From Bacilli bacterium (GTDB lineage Bacteria > Bacillota_I > Bacilli_A > RF39 > UBA660), in NCBI GenBank assembly GCA_017541885.1, contig JAFXYF010000001.1:58643-122642 (forward strand): a stretch of DNA of 64,000 nucleotides, read 5' to 3'. Every line of letters begins with the position of its first letter. Position 1 is the first letter of the stretch. This document shows positions 7,809 through 17,199 of this stretch, one piece after another. The notes under the pieces are model-generated. The model was not told the DNA's origin. It did no database searches and saw nothing but the letters and a program-made list of their open reading frames with translations. Made by a program: the position numbers and the translations under genes.

Positions 7809-8534
7809 ATGACAAGTGTTGACACATTAATAAGTTGGATAAAAGACTCTAAAAAGACTGTATTTTTTGGTGGTGCTGGTGTTTCTACTGAGTCTGGACT
7901 TAAAGATTTTAGAAGTAAAGATGGACTATATCATGAGAAGTATGATTATCCACCTGAAGAGATTTTATCTCATCATTACTTTATGCAAAATACTGAAGAG
8001 TTTTATAAGTTTTATAAAGATAAATTAAATACCAAAGGATTTAAACCTAATATAACTCATCTTGTTTTAGCCGAAATGGAAAAGAAAGGATTGTTATCTT
8101 CTGTAATTACTCAAAACATTGATGGATTCCATCAAGAAGCTGGATCTAAGAAAGTATTAGAACTGCACGGATCTATTAAAAGAAATTATTGTCGTAAGTG
8201 CCATAAGTTTTATGATGATAAAAAAATATTTAGTTCAGATGGTGTTCCAACATGCACTTGTGGAGGAATTATTAAACCTGATGTAATCTTATATGAAGAA
8301 GGGTTAGATGAAGATACTATTAGAGAAGCAATACATGAAATATCTACATGTGACTTACTTATAATTGGTGGGACTAGTTTAAATGTTTACCCTGCTGCAT
8401 CTTTCATTCATTATTTTAAAGGTCGTCATATGGTTCTAATTAATAGAGACTCTACTCCATTTGATTCTAATTGTGACTTAGTTATTCATGATAATTTGGG
8501 AGATGTATTTAGTGAAATAAAAAAAGAGATTTAA
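7809..8534 (+). CDS. Sir2-family NAD-dependent protein deacylase
   Basis: 241 residues, cytoplasmic. All sirtuin hallmarks are visible: NAD-binding 'GGAGVSTESGLKDFRS' near residue 20, 'TQNIDGFHQEAG', catalytic His in 'ELHGS', a CxxC...CxC zinc site ('YCRKC', 'CTCGG'), and 'GGTSLNVYPAASF'. It should remove acetyl or longer acyl groups from lysines using NAD+, releasing nicotinamide. It is a single-gene plus-strand unit that converges with the next gene through a shared terminator. Confidence 0.95.
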   Translation: MTSVDTLISWIKDSKKTVFFGGAGVSTESGLKDFRSKDGLYHEKYDYPPEEILSHHYFMQNTEEFYKFYKDKLNTKGFKPNITHLVLAEMEKKGLLSSVITQNIDGFHQEAGSKKVLELHGSIKRNYCRKCHKFYDDKKIFSSDGVPTCTCGGIIKPDVILYEEGLDEDTIREAIHEISTCDLLIIGGTSLNVYPAASFIHYFKGRHMVLINRDSTPFDSNCDLVIHDNLGDVFSEIKKEI

Positions 8535-8544
8535 TCTCTTTTTT
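8521..8544. terminator. bidirectional terminator between sirtuin and DUF4173-like genes
   Basis: Near-perfect palindrome AAAAAGAGATT/AATCTCTTTTT holds both stop codons; A- and T-runs on either side serve both strands. Confidence 0.8.
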
Positions 8545-9952
8545 CTTTTGCTTGTTCTTTAGAAATATTATATCCAAAGAATGTTGATTCATTTCTCTTA
8601 TCCATATGACCTATATAGATTCTAAGATTATCTTTATCATACTTATCTATCTTTTTATCATTTTGTATATTCTTATATAACTCTCTTAATTGATTTAGAT
8701 TATCATAATTAGTATTTTGTAAGTAATATAGATCAATCTTACCTGTTCTTGCATATCTTTCAATATTGTTTTCAGCAATTACTCTATCTACTGAGAAACA
8801 GTTAATAATTGAGTATACTGCAATTGTAATAATAATATACCAATTTAGAATGTTAACTTTCTTATTAATTATATAAACTATTGTTGGGATAAATAGTATT
8901 GCTTCTGTAATTAGTATTGCATATACTCCTAATCTTAATACTGTATATCCATAAGCTTGTTCATATAAGAACATTCTATAAAATGCAGAAATATTAATAA
9001 TATAAGTTAATAAAATCATTACTATACTCATTATTTTTGTTTTAGTTTCTTCTTTGCATTTCTTTGATAATAAAACAATACTTATATTAATAAATGTAAT
9101 AAACATTAATTGGAAGAATCCACTTCTAGCATATGATGCATAATTAAATCCTTTTGCAACTCTATGTAATAATAATGAATTAATTTGAATAATATCAAAT
9201 ACTACATAAATAATATTTAATGATATTAGTAACATATTTATTGTTACTGGTTTATATTCTTTAGACTCACCTTTTACTCTTTTTTCTTTAGGATAAATTT
9301 TTGTTAAGAAGAATATTGTTGATCCTAAATAGAAAAATAATATAACAAATAATATTACTCTTGTTACTACTTCATCTAATCTTAAGAAACTTAAATCAAT
9401 ATTAAAGATATTTTTAAATAATCCACCAAAGATACTATCAGCACTTGCTAGTAAAAGAAGAACAATTATTACTACAGGTACTACAACTAATAAAGATATT
9501 AATAAATCATAGTTTTTTTCTTTCTTCTCTACTTTATTTGATTTAGTCTTTGCTTTTTTTGGTAAAGTTTTTATATTTTCTTTAGTAAACATTCCAATAG
9601 AATTTAATGGTTTAACTAATAGATTTAAAAACTCTACTATTGTATCTCCTAATGTATACATTGGTTTTATTGTGAATATATACATTAAGAAATATAAGAT
9701 TGGTATTACTATGATATTTAAATATTTAAATGTATTATCATAGATAAAGTATGTTGTTGATAACAACACTATTGGTATTACAAATAATAATCCTAATTTG
9801 TTTTTAATTACTTTTTCTTGTTCCATCATAAGAATCAAGAATATTAATAATGGAACAGTAAATAATACTACATTAATACCTAAACTTTGATTAACTAAAA
9901 GTATTGAATGAAGTATACATAAAATAATTGTTCCGATAAGTATTTTTTTCAT
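8531..9952 (-). CDS. polytopic membrane protein, DUF4173/DUF4153-like
   Basis: 473 residues with about 12 hydrophobic segments and a Lys-rich cytoplasmic loop near 130-148. The segment order and the C-terminal 'YARTGKIDLYYLQN' region are those of DUF4173-type proteins, for which no reaction is known. It follows an XRE regulator by one base and a DUF2975 protein before that; these three make one operon. The set looks like a regulator-controlled membrane module, but its signal is unknown. Confidence 0.6.
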   Translation of the reverse strand: MKKILIGTIILCILHSILLVNQSLGINVVLFTVPLLIFLILMMEQEKVIKNKLGLLFVIPIVLLSTTYFIYDNTFKYLNIIVIPILYFLMYIFTIKPMYTLGDTIVEFLNLLVKPLNSIGMFTKENIKTLPKKAKTKSNKVEKKEKNYDLLISLLVVVPVVIIVLLLLASADSIFGGLFKNIFNIDLSFLRLDEVVTRVILFVILFFYLGSTIFFLTKIYPKEKRVKGESKEYKPVTINMLLISLNIIYVVFDIIQINSLLLHRVAKGFNYASYARSGFFQLMFITFINISIVLLSKKCKEETKTKIMSIVMILLTYIINISAFYRMFLYEQAYGYTVLRLGVYAILITEAILFIPTIVYIINKKVNILNWYIIITIAVYSIINCFSVDRVIAENNIERYARTGKIDLYYLQNTNYDNLNQLRELYKNIQNDKKIDKYDKDNLRIYIGHMDKRNESTFFGYNISKEQAKEKRD

Positions 9953-9953
9953 A

Positions 9954-10160
9954 CTATTTCTCCTTTTTATAATCTAGAATGTCTCCAGGTTTACATTCTA
10001 GTACTTCACATATTTTTTCTAGAGTAGAAAATCTTATAGCTTTACCTTTACCAGTTTTTAGTATTGATAAATTAGCTTGAGTTATTCCTACTTTTTCTGC
10101 TAACTCTAAAGAAGAGATTTTTCTTTTTGCCATCATTACGTCTAAATTTACTATAATCAT
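9954..10160 (-). CDS. small XRE-family (YozG-like) transcription regulator
   Basis: 68 residues, essentially one helix-turn-helix of the Cro/CI type: 'SSLELAEKVGITQANLSILKTG' is the HTH and 'TLEKICEVLECKPGDIL' the closing helices. Proteins of this size are typically encoded beside DUF2975 membrane proteins, as here (9 bp downstream of one), and probably autoregulate the operon. Good AGGAGG site before ATG 10160. Confidence 0.88.
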   Translation of the reverse strand: MIIVNLDVMMAKRKISSLELAEKVGITQANLSILKTGKGKAIRFSTLEKICEVLECKPGDILDYKKEK

Positions 10161-10169
10161 AGATCCCTC

Positions 10170-10634
10170 CTATATTGTTAAATCATTTTCTTCTTTGTAT
10201 TCGGTTGCTTGATGAAGTAATAAACTTAATGTCCATAATGCAATACCTACTCCAAAGAATAAAATAATTAAGAATAATAATACTAATATGTAATTTATAT
10301 AGGTATTATGAATTACTAGAATCATTATTAATAAATCTATTAACCATAAAGCACTCATTACATATGATAGATTACCTGTTTTTCTTAGTATCTTTACATT
10401 ATTCATTGTGAATGGTTCTCTCTTTTCTAAAGATGCGAACATCTTTAAAAACTCTAAGGCAATTAAGATCATTAATAACCCATTTGGATAAACTATTAAC
10501 ATTGAATATATAACACTATAATTATTACTTAGAAGAAATGGTACAAGTATAATTGATGGGATTGCTAGAACTATTCCTACTATTACAATTATCTTTAATA
10601 TATGACCCATTTTTTCTATATCATTTGGAAACAT
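10170..10634 (-). CDS. DUF2975 membrane protein
   Basis: 154 residues with four membrane segments and the DUF2975 pattern ('EKREPFTMNNVKILRKTGNLSY' in the central cytoplasmic loop). The family is regularly paired with a YozG-type XRE regulator, which follows here; a sensory or inhibitory partner role for that regulator is inferred. First gene of the operon, with AGGAGG before ATG 10634. Confidence 0.8.
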   Translation of the reverse strand: MFPNDIEKMGHILKIIVIVGIVLAIPSIILVPFLLSNNYSVIYSMLIVYPNGLLMILIALEFLKMFASLEKREPFTMNNVKILRKTGNLSYVMSALWLIDLLIMILVIHNTYINYILVLLFLIILFFGVGIALWTLSLLLHQATEYKEENDLTI

Positions 10635-10657
10635 ATAATTCCTCCTTCATAAATACA

Positions 10658-10685
10658 ATTATAGTAGCAATATTTTGAAAGTCAA
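10658..10685 (-). promoter_or_regulatory. promoter of the DUF2975 operon
   Basis: TTGACT (10680-10685), 16-bp spacer, TATAAT (10658-10663). Just upstream (10693-10710) TTATCG occurs twice, the second copy inside the palindrome TTATCGATAA: a possible operator for the XRE regulator. Confidence 0.7.
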
Positions 10686-10721
10686 TAATTATTTATCGTT
10701 TATCGATAATTGACGTAAAGT

Positions 10722-10746
10722 AAAAAAAGTAGATTTTTCTCTACTT
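10722..10746 (-). terminator. intrinsic terminator of the ABC transporter operon
   Basis: Stem AAAGTAGA/TCTACTTT, five-base loop, T-run on the minus strand. Confidence 0.8.
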
Positions 10747-12324
10747 TTAATTAAGTTTAAATGTTCTTGGAGCTACTCTATATACTAGTAATAATGCTAG
10801 TACTATATAAGCTATAACAAAGATTATTCCTAGAACTGATAATACTTCTGATAATAATACTAATCCTGTTAACCAATAACTTACTATATAAGTTCCCATT
10901 GTAACAAAAGAGTAACTTGCTCTTTTTACTTCTAAGTCTTTATTAAATGGTTGTAGTAAATAATAAATTACTAAATAATGAACTGAGAAGAATATACTTA
11001 AACTTATTATAAATAAGAATGATGTAATAATTGTCATAATACTATATGTATTATTTGATAAATAGAATAATACTGTATTACCTATTCCTATTACAAAAGC
11101 AGGTAAAAGATTTACTTTTGTTACTATTAATAATCTTTTCTTAAATAATTCTAAGATTACTTTTGGTTCTCTATAGAAATTGAATCTTAACATTGCATGA
11201 TCACAGTTAAAGAACATTGCTTGTGTAATTATTGATCCTCTATTAATAAAGAACATTATAATTACAAATACTGCTAGTTTTACATGTAAGAATTCGGCAA
11301 TACTTTGATTATAATTTGAATAATTAATCATTAGATATGCAAGTCCTACATAGATTAATGCAAGTATTACTGAATACTTTCTAGCACTTCTTAGAAGTAT
11401 TTCTTTATGACGCTCAAAGAATATTGTATTAAATAAATCATATCCTTCTTTTTTCTCTATTAATTTATGATCTATTTTTTTATCTTTGGCTTTTACTTCT
11501 ACCATTGCTTGTTTTAAATAATCTTTTTCATTTTTTGAATTCATGACATCTGTCATTTGACTTAGTTTTTTATAAATTAATTTATAATCATCTACTTTTA
11601 ATAAATATATTAATGCAAATACTCCTAATAATAAGAATAAAATCATACATCCTATTATTGCTTGAAATGGTATAAATATATTTAAATATGGTAAGAAACA
11701 ACAACCAATCAATACAATAAATATTGGAAAGTATAAAGTGTTATTTGTATACCAAATATATTTATATTTTCTAAAGAACATTATATTTAATACTTCTCCT
11801 ACTAGTCTTACTCCTAATGTGAATAACACTAACATTAAACTATAAACAATAGTTGGAGATAGTAATAAATAATCTACAAAGAAGTAGATAAATATTGTAT
11901 TCATTATGGTACTTGTCAACATATTCCAGAAGAGATTTGCTCTAAAGAAATTAGTTGCGTCCATATTGAATAATATAATTGAAAAATATTTTTTCTTGCT
12001 TGTATTTAGTAATTTATTATTAATAAACATTCCTAAAATAGTTAAACAAAAATAAATATGAAAGAATGATTGTACAATGTTATCTGGATATAACTTTGTA
12101 CTTACATATAAAATTACAAAGAAATATGCGAACTTTAAAGCTAGTGCTCTTATACTTGATAAGATTACTGCAATTATTCCTACAATTGTTTTAATAAACT
12201 TACTCTTATATGCATCATTTGTAATTAAATCTTTTAGTATTGGTAATTTACTTAAAATATATATAAATGAGTTTACTGAGTAATTTAGATCAATTTGTAA
12301 TGTTTTAACTAAAGCATTAATCAT
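10747..12324 (-). CDS. ABC transporter permease
   Basis: 525 residues, about 12 membrane segments in two blocks separated by a long charged loop near 250-300. The gene overlaps the preceding ATPase by 8 bp, so it is the permease of the same exporter-type system. The large, unusual permease resembles Bacillota ABC-2-type permeases with duplicated membrane halves; the substrate cannot be told from sequence. Last gene of the operon that begins at the LD-carboxypeptidase region. Confidence 0.7.
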   Translation of the reverse strand: MINALVKTLQIDLNYSVNSFIYILSKLPILKDLITNDAYKSKFIKTIVGIIAVILSSIRALALKFAYFFVILYVSTKLYPDNIVQSFFHIYFCLTILGMFINNKLLNTSKKKYFSIILFNMDATNFFRANLFWNMLTSTIMNTIFIYFFVDYLLLSPTIVYSLMLVLFTLGVRLVGEVLNIMFFRKYKYIWYTNNTLYFPIFIVLIGCCFLPYLNIFIPFQAIIGCMILFLLLGVFALIYLLKVDDYKLIYKKLSQMTDVMNSKNEKDYLKQAMVEVKAKDKKIDHKLIEKKEGYDLFNTIFFERHKEILLRSARKYSVILALIYVGLAYLMINYSNYNQSIAEFLHVKLAVFVIIMFFINRGSIITQAMFFNCDHAMLRFNFYREPKVILELFKKRLLIVTKVNLLPAFVIGIGNTVLFYLSNNTYSIMTIITSFLFIISLSIFFSVHYLVIYYLLQPFNKDLEVKRASYSFVTMGTYIVSYWLTGLVLLSEVLSVLGIIFVIAYIVLALLLVYRVAPRTFKLN

Positions 12325-13024
12325 TATTATCTTCCTTTAGTGCTTTAATTATTTTATCTTTATACTTCTTTGAATTTAAATTTTCTTTTTTCATTAATTC
12401 TAAGTTTTTATTTGTAATAACTACCATTTCATCACAAAGATCAGTTGCTAGTTCTAAAATATGAGTTGAAAAGATAATAATATGATCTTTCTTTAATCCT
12501 TTTAATAGTTTCTTCATATCTTCTTGAACTACTATATCTAGAGATGTTAATGGTTCATCTAAAAGAATTACTTTTGGATTAGCAATTATATTAACTAAGA
12601 TTTGAATCTTATTTTTCATACCATGAGAGTACTCTTTTAATAAGATATCTTGATCTTCTCTATTTAGTTTTACTAAATCAAAGTAATAATCTATATCTTT
12701 TAGATCTTTAATTCTATCTTTATTGATATCTAAATAAAACTTTAGAAATTCTCTTCCTGTTAGAAATTCAGGTACTACTGGAGTTGATACTACATAGCCA
12801 ATATCTGTTGTTTTTAATACATTCTTACCATATTCATCTTCTAAATAGAATCTTCCATTATCAACAGATATATCACTGTTTAAAGCATTAAAGAATGTAG
12901 TTTTACCTGCTCCATTTCTTCCTAATAAGCCATAGATTTTTCCATCTTCAAAAGTAAAATTAACATCTTTTAATACTTCTTTACTTCCATAACTCTTTTC
13001 TAAATCATGAATTTCTAGTTTCAT
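12317..13024 (-). CDS. ABC transporter ATP-binding protein
   Basis: 235 residues, one ABC domain: Walker A G35-RNGAGKT-T42, signature 'YSHGMKNK', Walker B 'VILLDEP', H-switch 'FSTH'. The Q-loop region reads 'GYVVSTP' without an obvious Gln. The Arg in GRNGAGKTT and the SHGM signature are typical of Bacillota exporters with large ABC-2 permeases. Translationally coupled to the permease (8-bp overlap). Confidence 0.88.
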   Translation of the reverse strand: MKLEIHDLEKSYGSKEVLKDVNFTFEDGKIYGLLGRNGAGKTTFFNALNSDISVDNGRFYLEDEYGKNVLKTTDIGYVVSTPVVPEFLTGREFLKFYLDINKDRIKDLKDIDYYFDLVKLNREDQDILLKEYSHGMKNKIQILVNIIANPKVILLDEPLTSLDIVVQEDMKKLLKGLKKDHIIIFSTHILELATDLCDEMVVITNKNLELMKKENLNSKKYKDKIIKALKEDNND

Positions 13025-13034
13025 AATATCACTC

Positions 13035-13268
13035 CTAGTCTATTTCTTTTTGTAGTAATTTAAATAAATATTCTCTAGCATTTTCGTCTTCTTCTTTTTT
13101 TATTTCTTCACATAATTTTGCTAGTTTTTCTTTTTTTGTTTTAGGTATATCTATATACTCTAATTTGTCTTCAAATCTTTCAATGCTTTCTAAGATAGAT
13201 TCTTCTTCATCTAATTCTACAAACATTGTATTCATTTTTCTTGTCATTTCTAATTCATCTTTATCCAT
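13035..13268 (-). CDS. small acidic hypothetical protein
   Basis: 77 residues, predicted all-helical and strongly acidic (Glu/Asp about one third), no membrane segment. It lies 10 bp before the ABC ATPase and 11 bp after the LD-carboxypeptidase, with a GAGGTC ribosome-binding site, so it is translated as part of that operon. I recognise no family. Confidence 0.6.
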   Translation of the reverse strand: MDKDELEMTRKMNTMFVELDEEESILESIERFEDKLEYIDIPKTKKEKLAKLCEEIKKEEDENAREYLFKLLQKEID

Positions 13269-13279
13269 AATAAGACCTC

Positions 13280-14269
13280 CTATTTAAGATATTGTTCTAT
13301 CTTACCTTTTCCATTTTTATAAGTAATATGAGCAATTGATCCATTAAGTAGTGTCATCTTAGGAGCAACATGACCAATATCTGCTTCTGTAATTATTGGG
13401 ATATCTCCAAGTATTTGTCTTAATGCTTTTTCATATGTCATAGAAGTGTATCCTTGTGGAAACATTACTCTTCCAGTTATTACTCCTTTACAGTATTTAA
13501 ACCATCCTGATTCTTTTAATTGAAATAGTGTTAAATAAAAGTCTTCTGTTCTCATACTAAAGATATCAAAGTACCAAATAATTCCATCATCTTTATACTT
13601 TTCAATAAATTCTTTAGTATAGTCATATGGTGTTCCTGGAAGATATTTTAAACAATCAATACATCCACCAATTAGTCTTCCTGTAATGTCTATTTCTTCT
13701 TTATTACTCTTCCACTCTACTTTTTCTGTTAAAGCATAATTATTATTTACTCTATCATCTCTATTTGATTCATAATATTCATAGCTTTCTTGTGGAAGTA
13801 AATTACCTTTTAAATATTCTATTGCTATATTTTGAGATGTGAATAAGTTACTTGCATCAAAACTTCCAGCATTATGTCCATAGAGAGTTGCGATATCATA
13901 TTTTGTTGTTATGAGATATAAAAGATTAGTTGGATCACTTGCACCCATAACTAGTTTTTCTTTTATGTCTTCATCTTTTATAAAGGGAAGGATATCTGTT
14001 AAGAAGTCCCCTCCTGTTGCGCATATTATAGCATCAATTTCATTATTTTGCATTAATTCTTTGAATTCTTTTGCACGAACTTCACTAGAAGAAGATACTT
14101 CTCCTTCATTTCTTACATTTGGAGTCTCTACAATTTTCCAATTATTATTTCTTAAATTATCAAGAGATTTATCAAAATCAGTATCAAACTTTCCTATTCC
14201 TGCAGAAGGAGCAGTTACTCCAATTGTCGATTTTTCTTTTAAGAATTTAGGATACTTCATTTTCTTCAT
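13280..14269 (-). CDS. S66 peptidase, LD-carboxypeptidase / MccF-like
   Basis: 329 residues, cytoplasmic. S66 landmarks: N-terminal 'IGVTAPSAG', 'ICATGGDF', nucleophile Ser in 'GASDPTNLL', and catalytic His in 'GHVAPKMTLLNG'. The third triad member, normally Glu in 'FLE', appears as Asp in 'WYFDIFSM'. Family members cut the L,D bond of muropeptide tetrapeptides during wall recycling, or hydrolyse microcin C-type aminoacyl nucleotides (MccF); length and 'GWFKYCKGVI' region favour the MccF-like branch. It overlaps the upstream membrane-protein gene by 23 bp. Confidence 0.8.
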   Translation of the reverse strand: MKKMKYPKFLKEKSTIGVTAPSAGIGKFDTDFDKSLDNLRNNNWKIVETPNVRNEGEVSSSSEVRAKEFKELMQNNEIDAIICATGGDFLTDILPFIKDEDIKEKLVMGASDPTNLLYLITTKYDIATLYGHNAGSFDASNLFTSQNIAIEYLKGNLLPQESYEYYESNRDDRVNNNYALTEKVEWKSNKEEIDITGRLIGGCIDCLKYLPGTPYDYTKEFIEKYKDDGIIWYFDIFSMRTEDFYLTLFQLKESGWFKYCKGVITGRVMFPQGYTSMTYEKALRQILGDIPIITEADIGHVAPKMTLLNGSIAHITYKNGKGKIEQYLK

Positions 14270-14951
14270 CTCCTTTATTTGCTTTTATAATCATTGAAAT
14301 AATTAAATAAATACATCTAATAACTATTCCTGATATTAATAGAATTATTGCTGGGGTTGTTACAAAAGGGAAAGATACTTTTAATTTAATTAGAGAATAG
14401 ATTGAATTTTTTATCCACTCTACTAAAAGTAAAATACTTACTCCACTTAAAGCCATTGCCCAACAAGTACTCTTTATCCATTTAAAGATTGATGCTTCTA
14501 CTAGAGCAATTAATAAAATATTTAAACCAATTAAAATCATTAAAATACCTTTTAGTTTTGCATCAGTTAAAAATCTAAATATATTTAATGCTATTTTCTG
14601 TCCAGGATTTAGTTTATCTTCTTGTTCTTTTATAAATTCATCTACTGTTTCTTCTATTCCTTTTTTAACTTCTTCAGTTACTTCATTAATCTTATCTTTT
14701 GCTTTAGAAATAGTGTCACTTCCAATATACTGATCTAAAAAGTTTTGAACATCTTCATTTTCTTTTAAATCATTAAACCATTTAGTTATTTTATTGTCTT
14801 TTACTTTTTCTGTAGTCTCTTTTGGAATTATACTTTCTATTATTCCATTTACTATTTCATTTGTAATTTTATTTGATGTCATGTTAAAAACTAAAGCAAT
14901 TATTAATAGTGTTAATGTTATTGTTAAAAATACTATTCTTACTGGTTTCAT
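14247..14951 (-). CDS. hypothetical membrane protein
   Basis: 234 residues: an N-terminal membrane segment (about 8-24), a charged helical exported domain (30-125), then three membrane segments (about 130-150, 157-178, 195-222). No family recognised. Its end overlaps the start of the S66 peptidase gene, which suggests translational coupling within one operon running down to the ABC permease. Confidence 0.55.
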   Translation of the reverse strand: MKPVRIVFLTITLTLLIIALVFNMTSNKITNEIVNGIIESIIPKETTEKVKDNKITKWFNDLKENEDVQNFLDQYIGSDTISKAKDKINEVTEEVKKGIEETVDEFIKEQEDKLNPGQKIALNIFRFLTDAKLKGILMILIGLNILLIALVEASIFKWIKSTCWAMALSGVSILLLVEWIKNSIYSLIKLKVSFPFVTTPAIILLISGIVIRCIYLIISMIIKANKGDEENEVS

Positions 14952-14981
14952 AACAACACCTCTTTATTATTATAACATAAG

Positions 14982-15012
14982 AAAAGAAGAAAACTTTTTA
15001 GATTTTCTTCTT
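14982..15012 (-). terminator. terminator after clpB
   Basis: Ten-base-pair stem AAGAAGAAAA/TTTTCTTCTT just past and overlapping the clpB stop; the T-tract is short, so efficiency is uncertain. Confidence 0.5.
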
Positions 15013-17103
15013 AACTACAAACTTATCATTTACGTAGTTTACTATTACAATATCATGTTCTGATAGAGCACCTTCAATTAATAATCTTGATAGATCTACT
15101 TCTAGTGTTCTACCTACTAATCTCTTAAGAGGTCTTGCTCCAAAGTTAATATCATAACCTTCATCAATAAAGGCTTCTCTTGCTTTATCAGTTAATTCAA
15201 TATGAATATCATAATCTTTTAGACGATATTCTATTTCATGAATAATCTTATCTAGAATCTTATTAATTGCATCTTTAGATAAAGTATTAAATACGATTAA
15301 TTCATCTATACGATTAATAAACTCTGGTCTAAATGTAGCTTTTACTTCTCTTAATACAGCATCTTTATTATTTTCTAAGACATGTTCTGAACCTAAATTA
15401 GATGTCATAATAATAATTGTATTTTTAAAGTCTACTGTACGACCATTTGAATCTGTTACACGACCATCATCTAGAATTTGTAATAATAGATTTAATACTT
15501 CTGGATGTGCTTTTTCTATTTCATCAAATAAAACTATAGAATATGGATTACGTCTAACTGCTTCTGTTAATTGTCCACCTTCTTCGTATCCTACATATCC
15601 TGGAGGAGAACCAATTAATCTTGATACACTAAACTTTTCCATATATTCAGACATATCAATACGTACCATATGACGTTCATCATCAAATAACTCATAAGCT
15701 AGAGTTCTTGCAACTTCTGTTTTGCCTACTCCAGTAGGACCTAAGAACATAAATGAAGCAATTGGTCTATTAGGATCTTTAATACCACTACGGGACTTAA
15801 TAATAGCATCACTTACTATTTGTAATGCTTCATCTTGACCCATTACACGTTTCTTCATTTCTTCTTCTAGACCTAATAATTTTTCTTTTTCTGATTCCAT
15901 TAATTTTGTTACTGGAATATTTGTCCATTTGGCAATAATATTACAAATATCTTCATCTGTAACAGTATCACTTAGAAGTTTATTCTTTTCAATTTTATTT
16001 AATTCTTCTAGTTCTTTTTCAGCTTTTGGAATTTCTCCATGACGAAGTATTGCGGCACGTTCTAGATCATATTTATTTTCAGCTTGATCAAGTTCAAATC
16101 TTAATCTTTCTAATTCTTTTTTCTTTTTAGATATTTGATTATTAATATCTTTTTCTCTATTCCAAGCTTCAGTTAATTCTTGTTCTCTTTGTTTCATTGT
16201 TGTTAGTTCACGATCAATATCTTCTCTTCTTTTAACTGATAATTCATCTTTTTCTTTTTTGATTGCTTGACGTTCAATTTCTAGTCTCATTATTCTATGA
16301 GTTAAGCTATCTAATTCAAAAGGAACTGAATCCATTTGAACACGAATAGTTGCGCAAGCTTCATCTACTAAGTCAATTGCTTTATCTGGAAGATATCTAT
16401 CAGTAATATATCTATTAGATAGAGTTGCGGCAGAGATTAATGCTTTATCTTGGATAGTTACTCCATGATGGATTTCAAAACGTTCTTTTAATCCTCTTAA
16501 AATAGTAATTGTATCTTCTACATTTGGTTCTTCAACTTTTATCTTTTGGAAACGTCTCTCTAGTGCTCCATCTTTTTCAATATACTTACGATATTCATTT
16601 AGAGTTGTTGCTCCTATTACATGAATTTCTCCTCTAGCAAGCATTGGTTTTAAGATATTAGATGTATCCATTGAACCTTCACTTGCTCCAGTACCTACTA
16701 TCATGTGTATTTCATCAATAAACATGATAATATCTCCTTCACTTTTCTTAACTTCATTTAAGACATTTTTAAGACGCTCTTCAAACTCTCCACGATACTT
16801 TGCACCTGCTACTAATGCTGCCATATCTAATTCCCAAATATGTTTGTTTTTTAGAGAACTAGGAACATCGCCTTTTAAGATTCTAAGAGCTAATCCCTCT
16901 ACAATTGCAGTTTTACCTACTCCAGGCTCTCCAATTAATACTGGGTTATTCTTAGTCTTTCTTGATAATACTCTTGTAATACTACGTATTTCTTCATCCC
17001 TACCAATTACTGGATCAATCTTACCAGCTTTGGCATCTTCTACTATGTCTCGACCGTATTTTTCTAAGACATTTTCTTCTTTTTCTTCTGGATAATTATA
17101 CAT
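14998..17103 (-). CDS. clpB: ClpB-type disaggregase lacking the N-domain
   Basis: 701 residues from ATG 17103 behind GAGGGGTGAT. Two AAA+ domains: D1 Walker A 'GEPGVGKT' (about 58-65) and Walker B 'MFIDEIH'; D2 Walker A 'GPTGVGKT' and '[13 protein letters not shown]'. Between them is a long coiled coil (about 275-390) of ClpB M-domain size, which interacts with DnaK in known ClpB. The usual 150-residue N-terminal substrate domain is absent: the protein begins directly at D1. No ClpP-binding loop is evident, so refolding rather than proteolysis is expected. Heat-shock regulation is shown by the CIRCE element overlapping its promoter. Confidence 0.9.
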   Translation of the reverse strand: MYNYPEEKEENVLEKYGRDIVEDAKAGKIDPVIGRDEEIRSITRVLSRKTKNNPVLIGEPGVGKTAIVEGLALRILKGDVPSSLKNKHIWELDMAALVAGAKYRGEFEERLKNVLNEVKKSEGDIIMFIDEIHMIVGTGASEGSMDTSNILKPMLARGEIHVIGATTLNEYRKYIEKDGALERRFQKIKVEEPNVEDTITILRGLKERFEIHHGVTIQDKALISAATLSNRYITDRYLPDKAIDLVDEACATIRVQMDSVPFELDSLTHRIMRLEIERQAIKKEKDELSVKRREDIDRELTTMKQREQELTEAWNREKDINNQISKKKKELERLRFELDQAENKYDLERAAILRHGEIPKAEKELEELNKIEKNKLLSDTVTDEDICNIIAKWTNIPVTKLMESEKEKLLGLEEEMKKRVMGQDEALQIVSDAIIKSRSGIKDPNRPIASFMFLGPTGVGKTEVARTLAYELFDDERHMVRIDMSEYMEKFSVSRLIGSPPGYVGYEEGGQLTEAVRRNPYSIVLFDEIEKAHPEVLNLLLQILDDGRVTDSNGRTVDFKNTIIIMTSNLGSEHVLENNKDAVLREVKATFRPEFINRIDELIVFNTLSKDAINKILDKIIHEIEYRLKDYDIHIELTDKAREAFIDEGYDINFGARPLKRLVGRTLEVDLSRLLIEGALSEHDIVIVNYVNDKFVVKKKI

Positions 17104-17124
17104 ATCTATCACCCCTCAATGATT

Positions 17125-17152
17125 ATTATACTCTAAAATTAGCACTTGTCAA
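17125..17152 (-). promoter_or_regulatory. promoter of clpB
   Basis: TTGACA (17147-17152), 16-bp spacer, TATAAT (17125-17130). The -35 box lies inside the CIRCE spacer. Confidence 0.85.
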
Positions 17153-17165
17153 TATAGAGTGCTAA
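17139..17165. promoter_or_regulatory. CIRCE operator (HrcA binding site)
   Basis: TTAGCACTT-N9-GAGTGCTAA on the plus strand, one mismatch from the consensus TTAGCACTC-N9-GAGTGCTAA. It overlaps the clpB -35 box, so bound HrcA would block RNA polymerase. hrcA itself is not in this window. Confidence 0.95.
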
Positions 17166-17175
17166 TTCATATTTT

Positions 17176-17199
17176 AAAAAAATAACAGTTAACTGTTAT
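17176..17199 (-). terminator. terminator of the DUF5662 gene
   Basis: Perfect palindrome ATAACAGTTAACTGTTAT followed by seven T on the minus strand; sits between this gene and the CIRCE element. Confidence 0.8.

Noticed and set aside
16703..17095. 130-residue plus-strand frame within clpB
   Set aside because: Antisense shadow of conserved AAA+ coding sequence without start signals.
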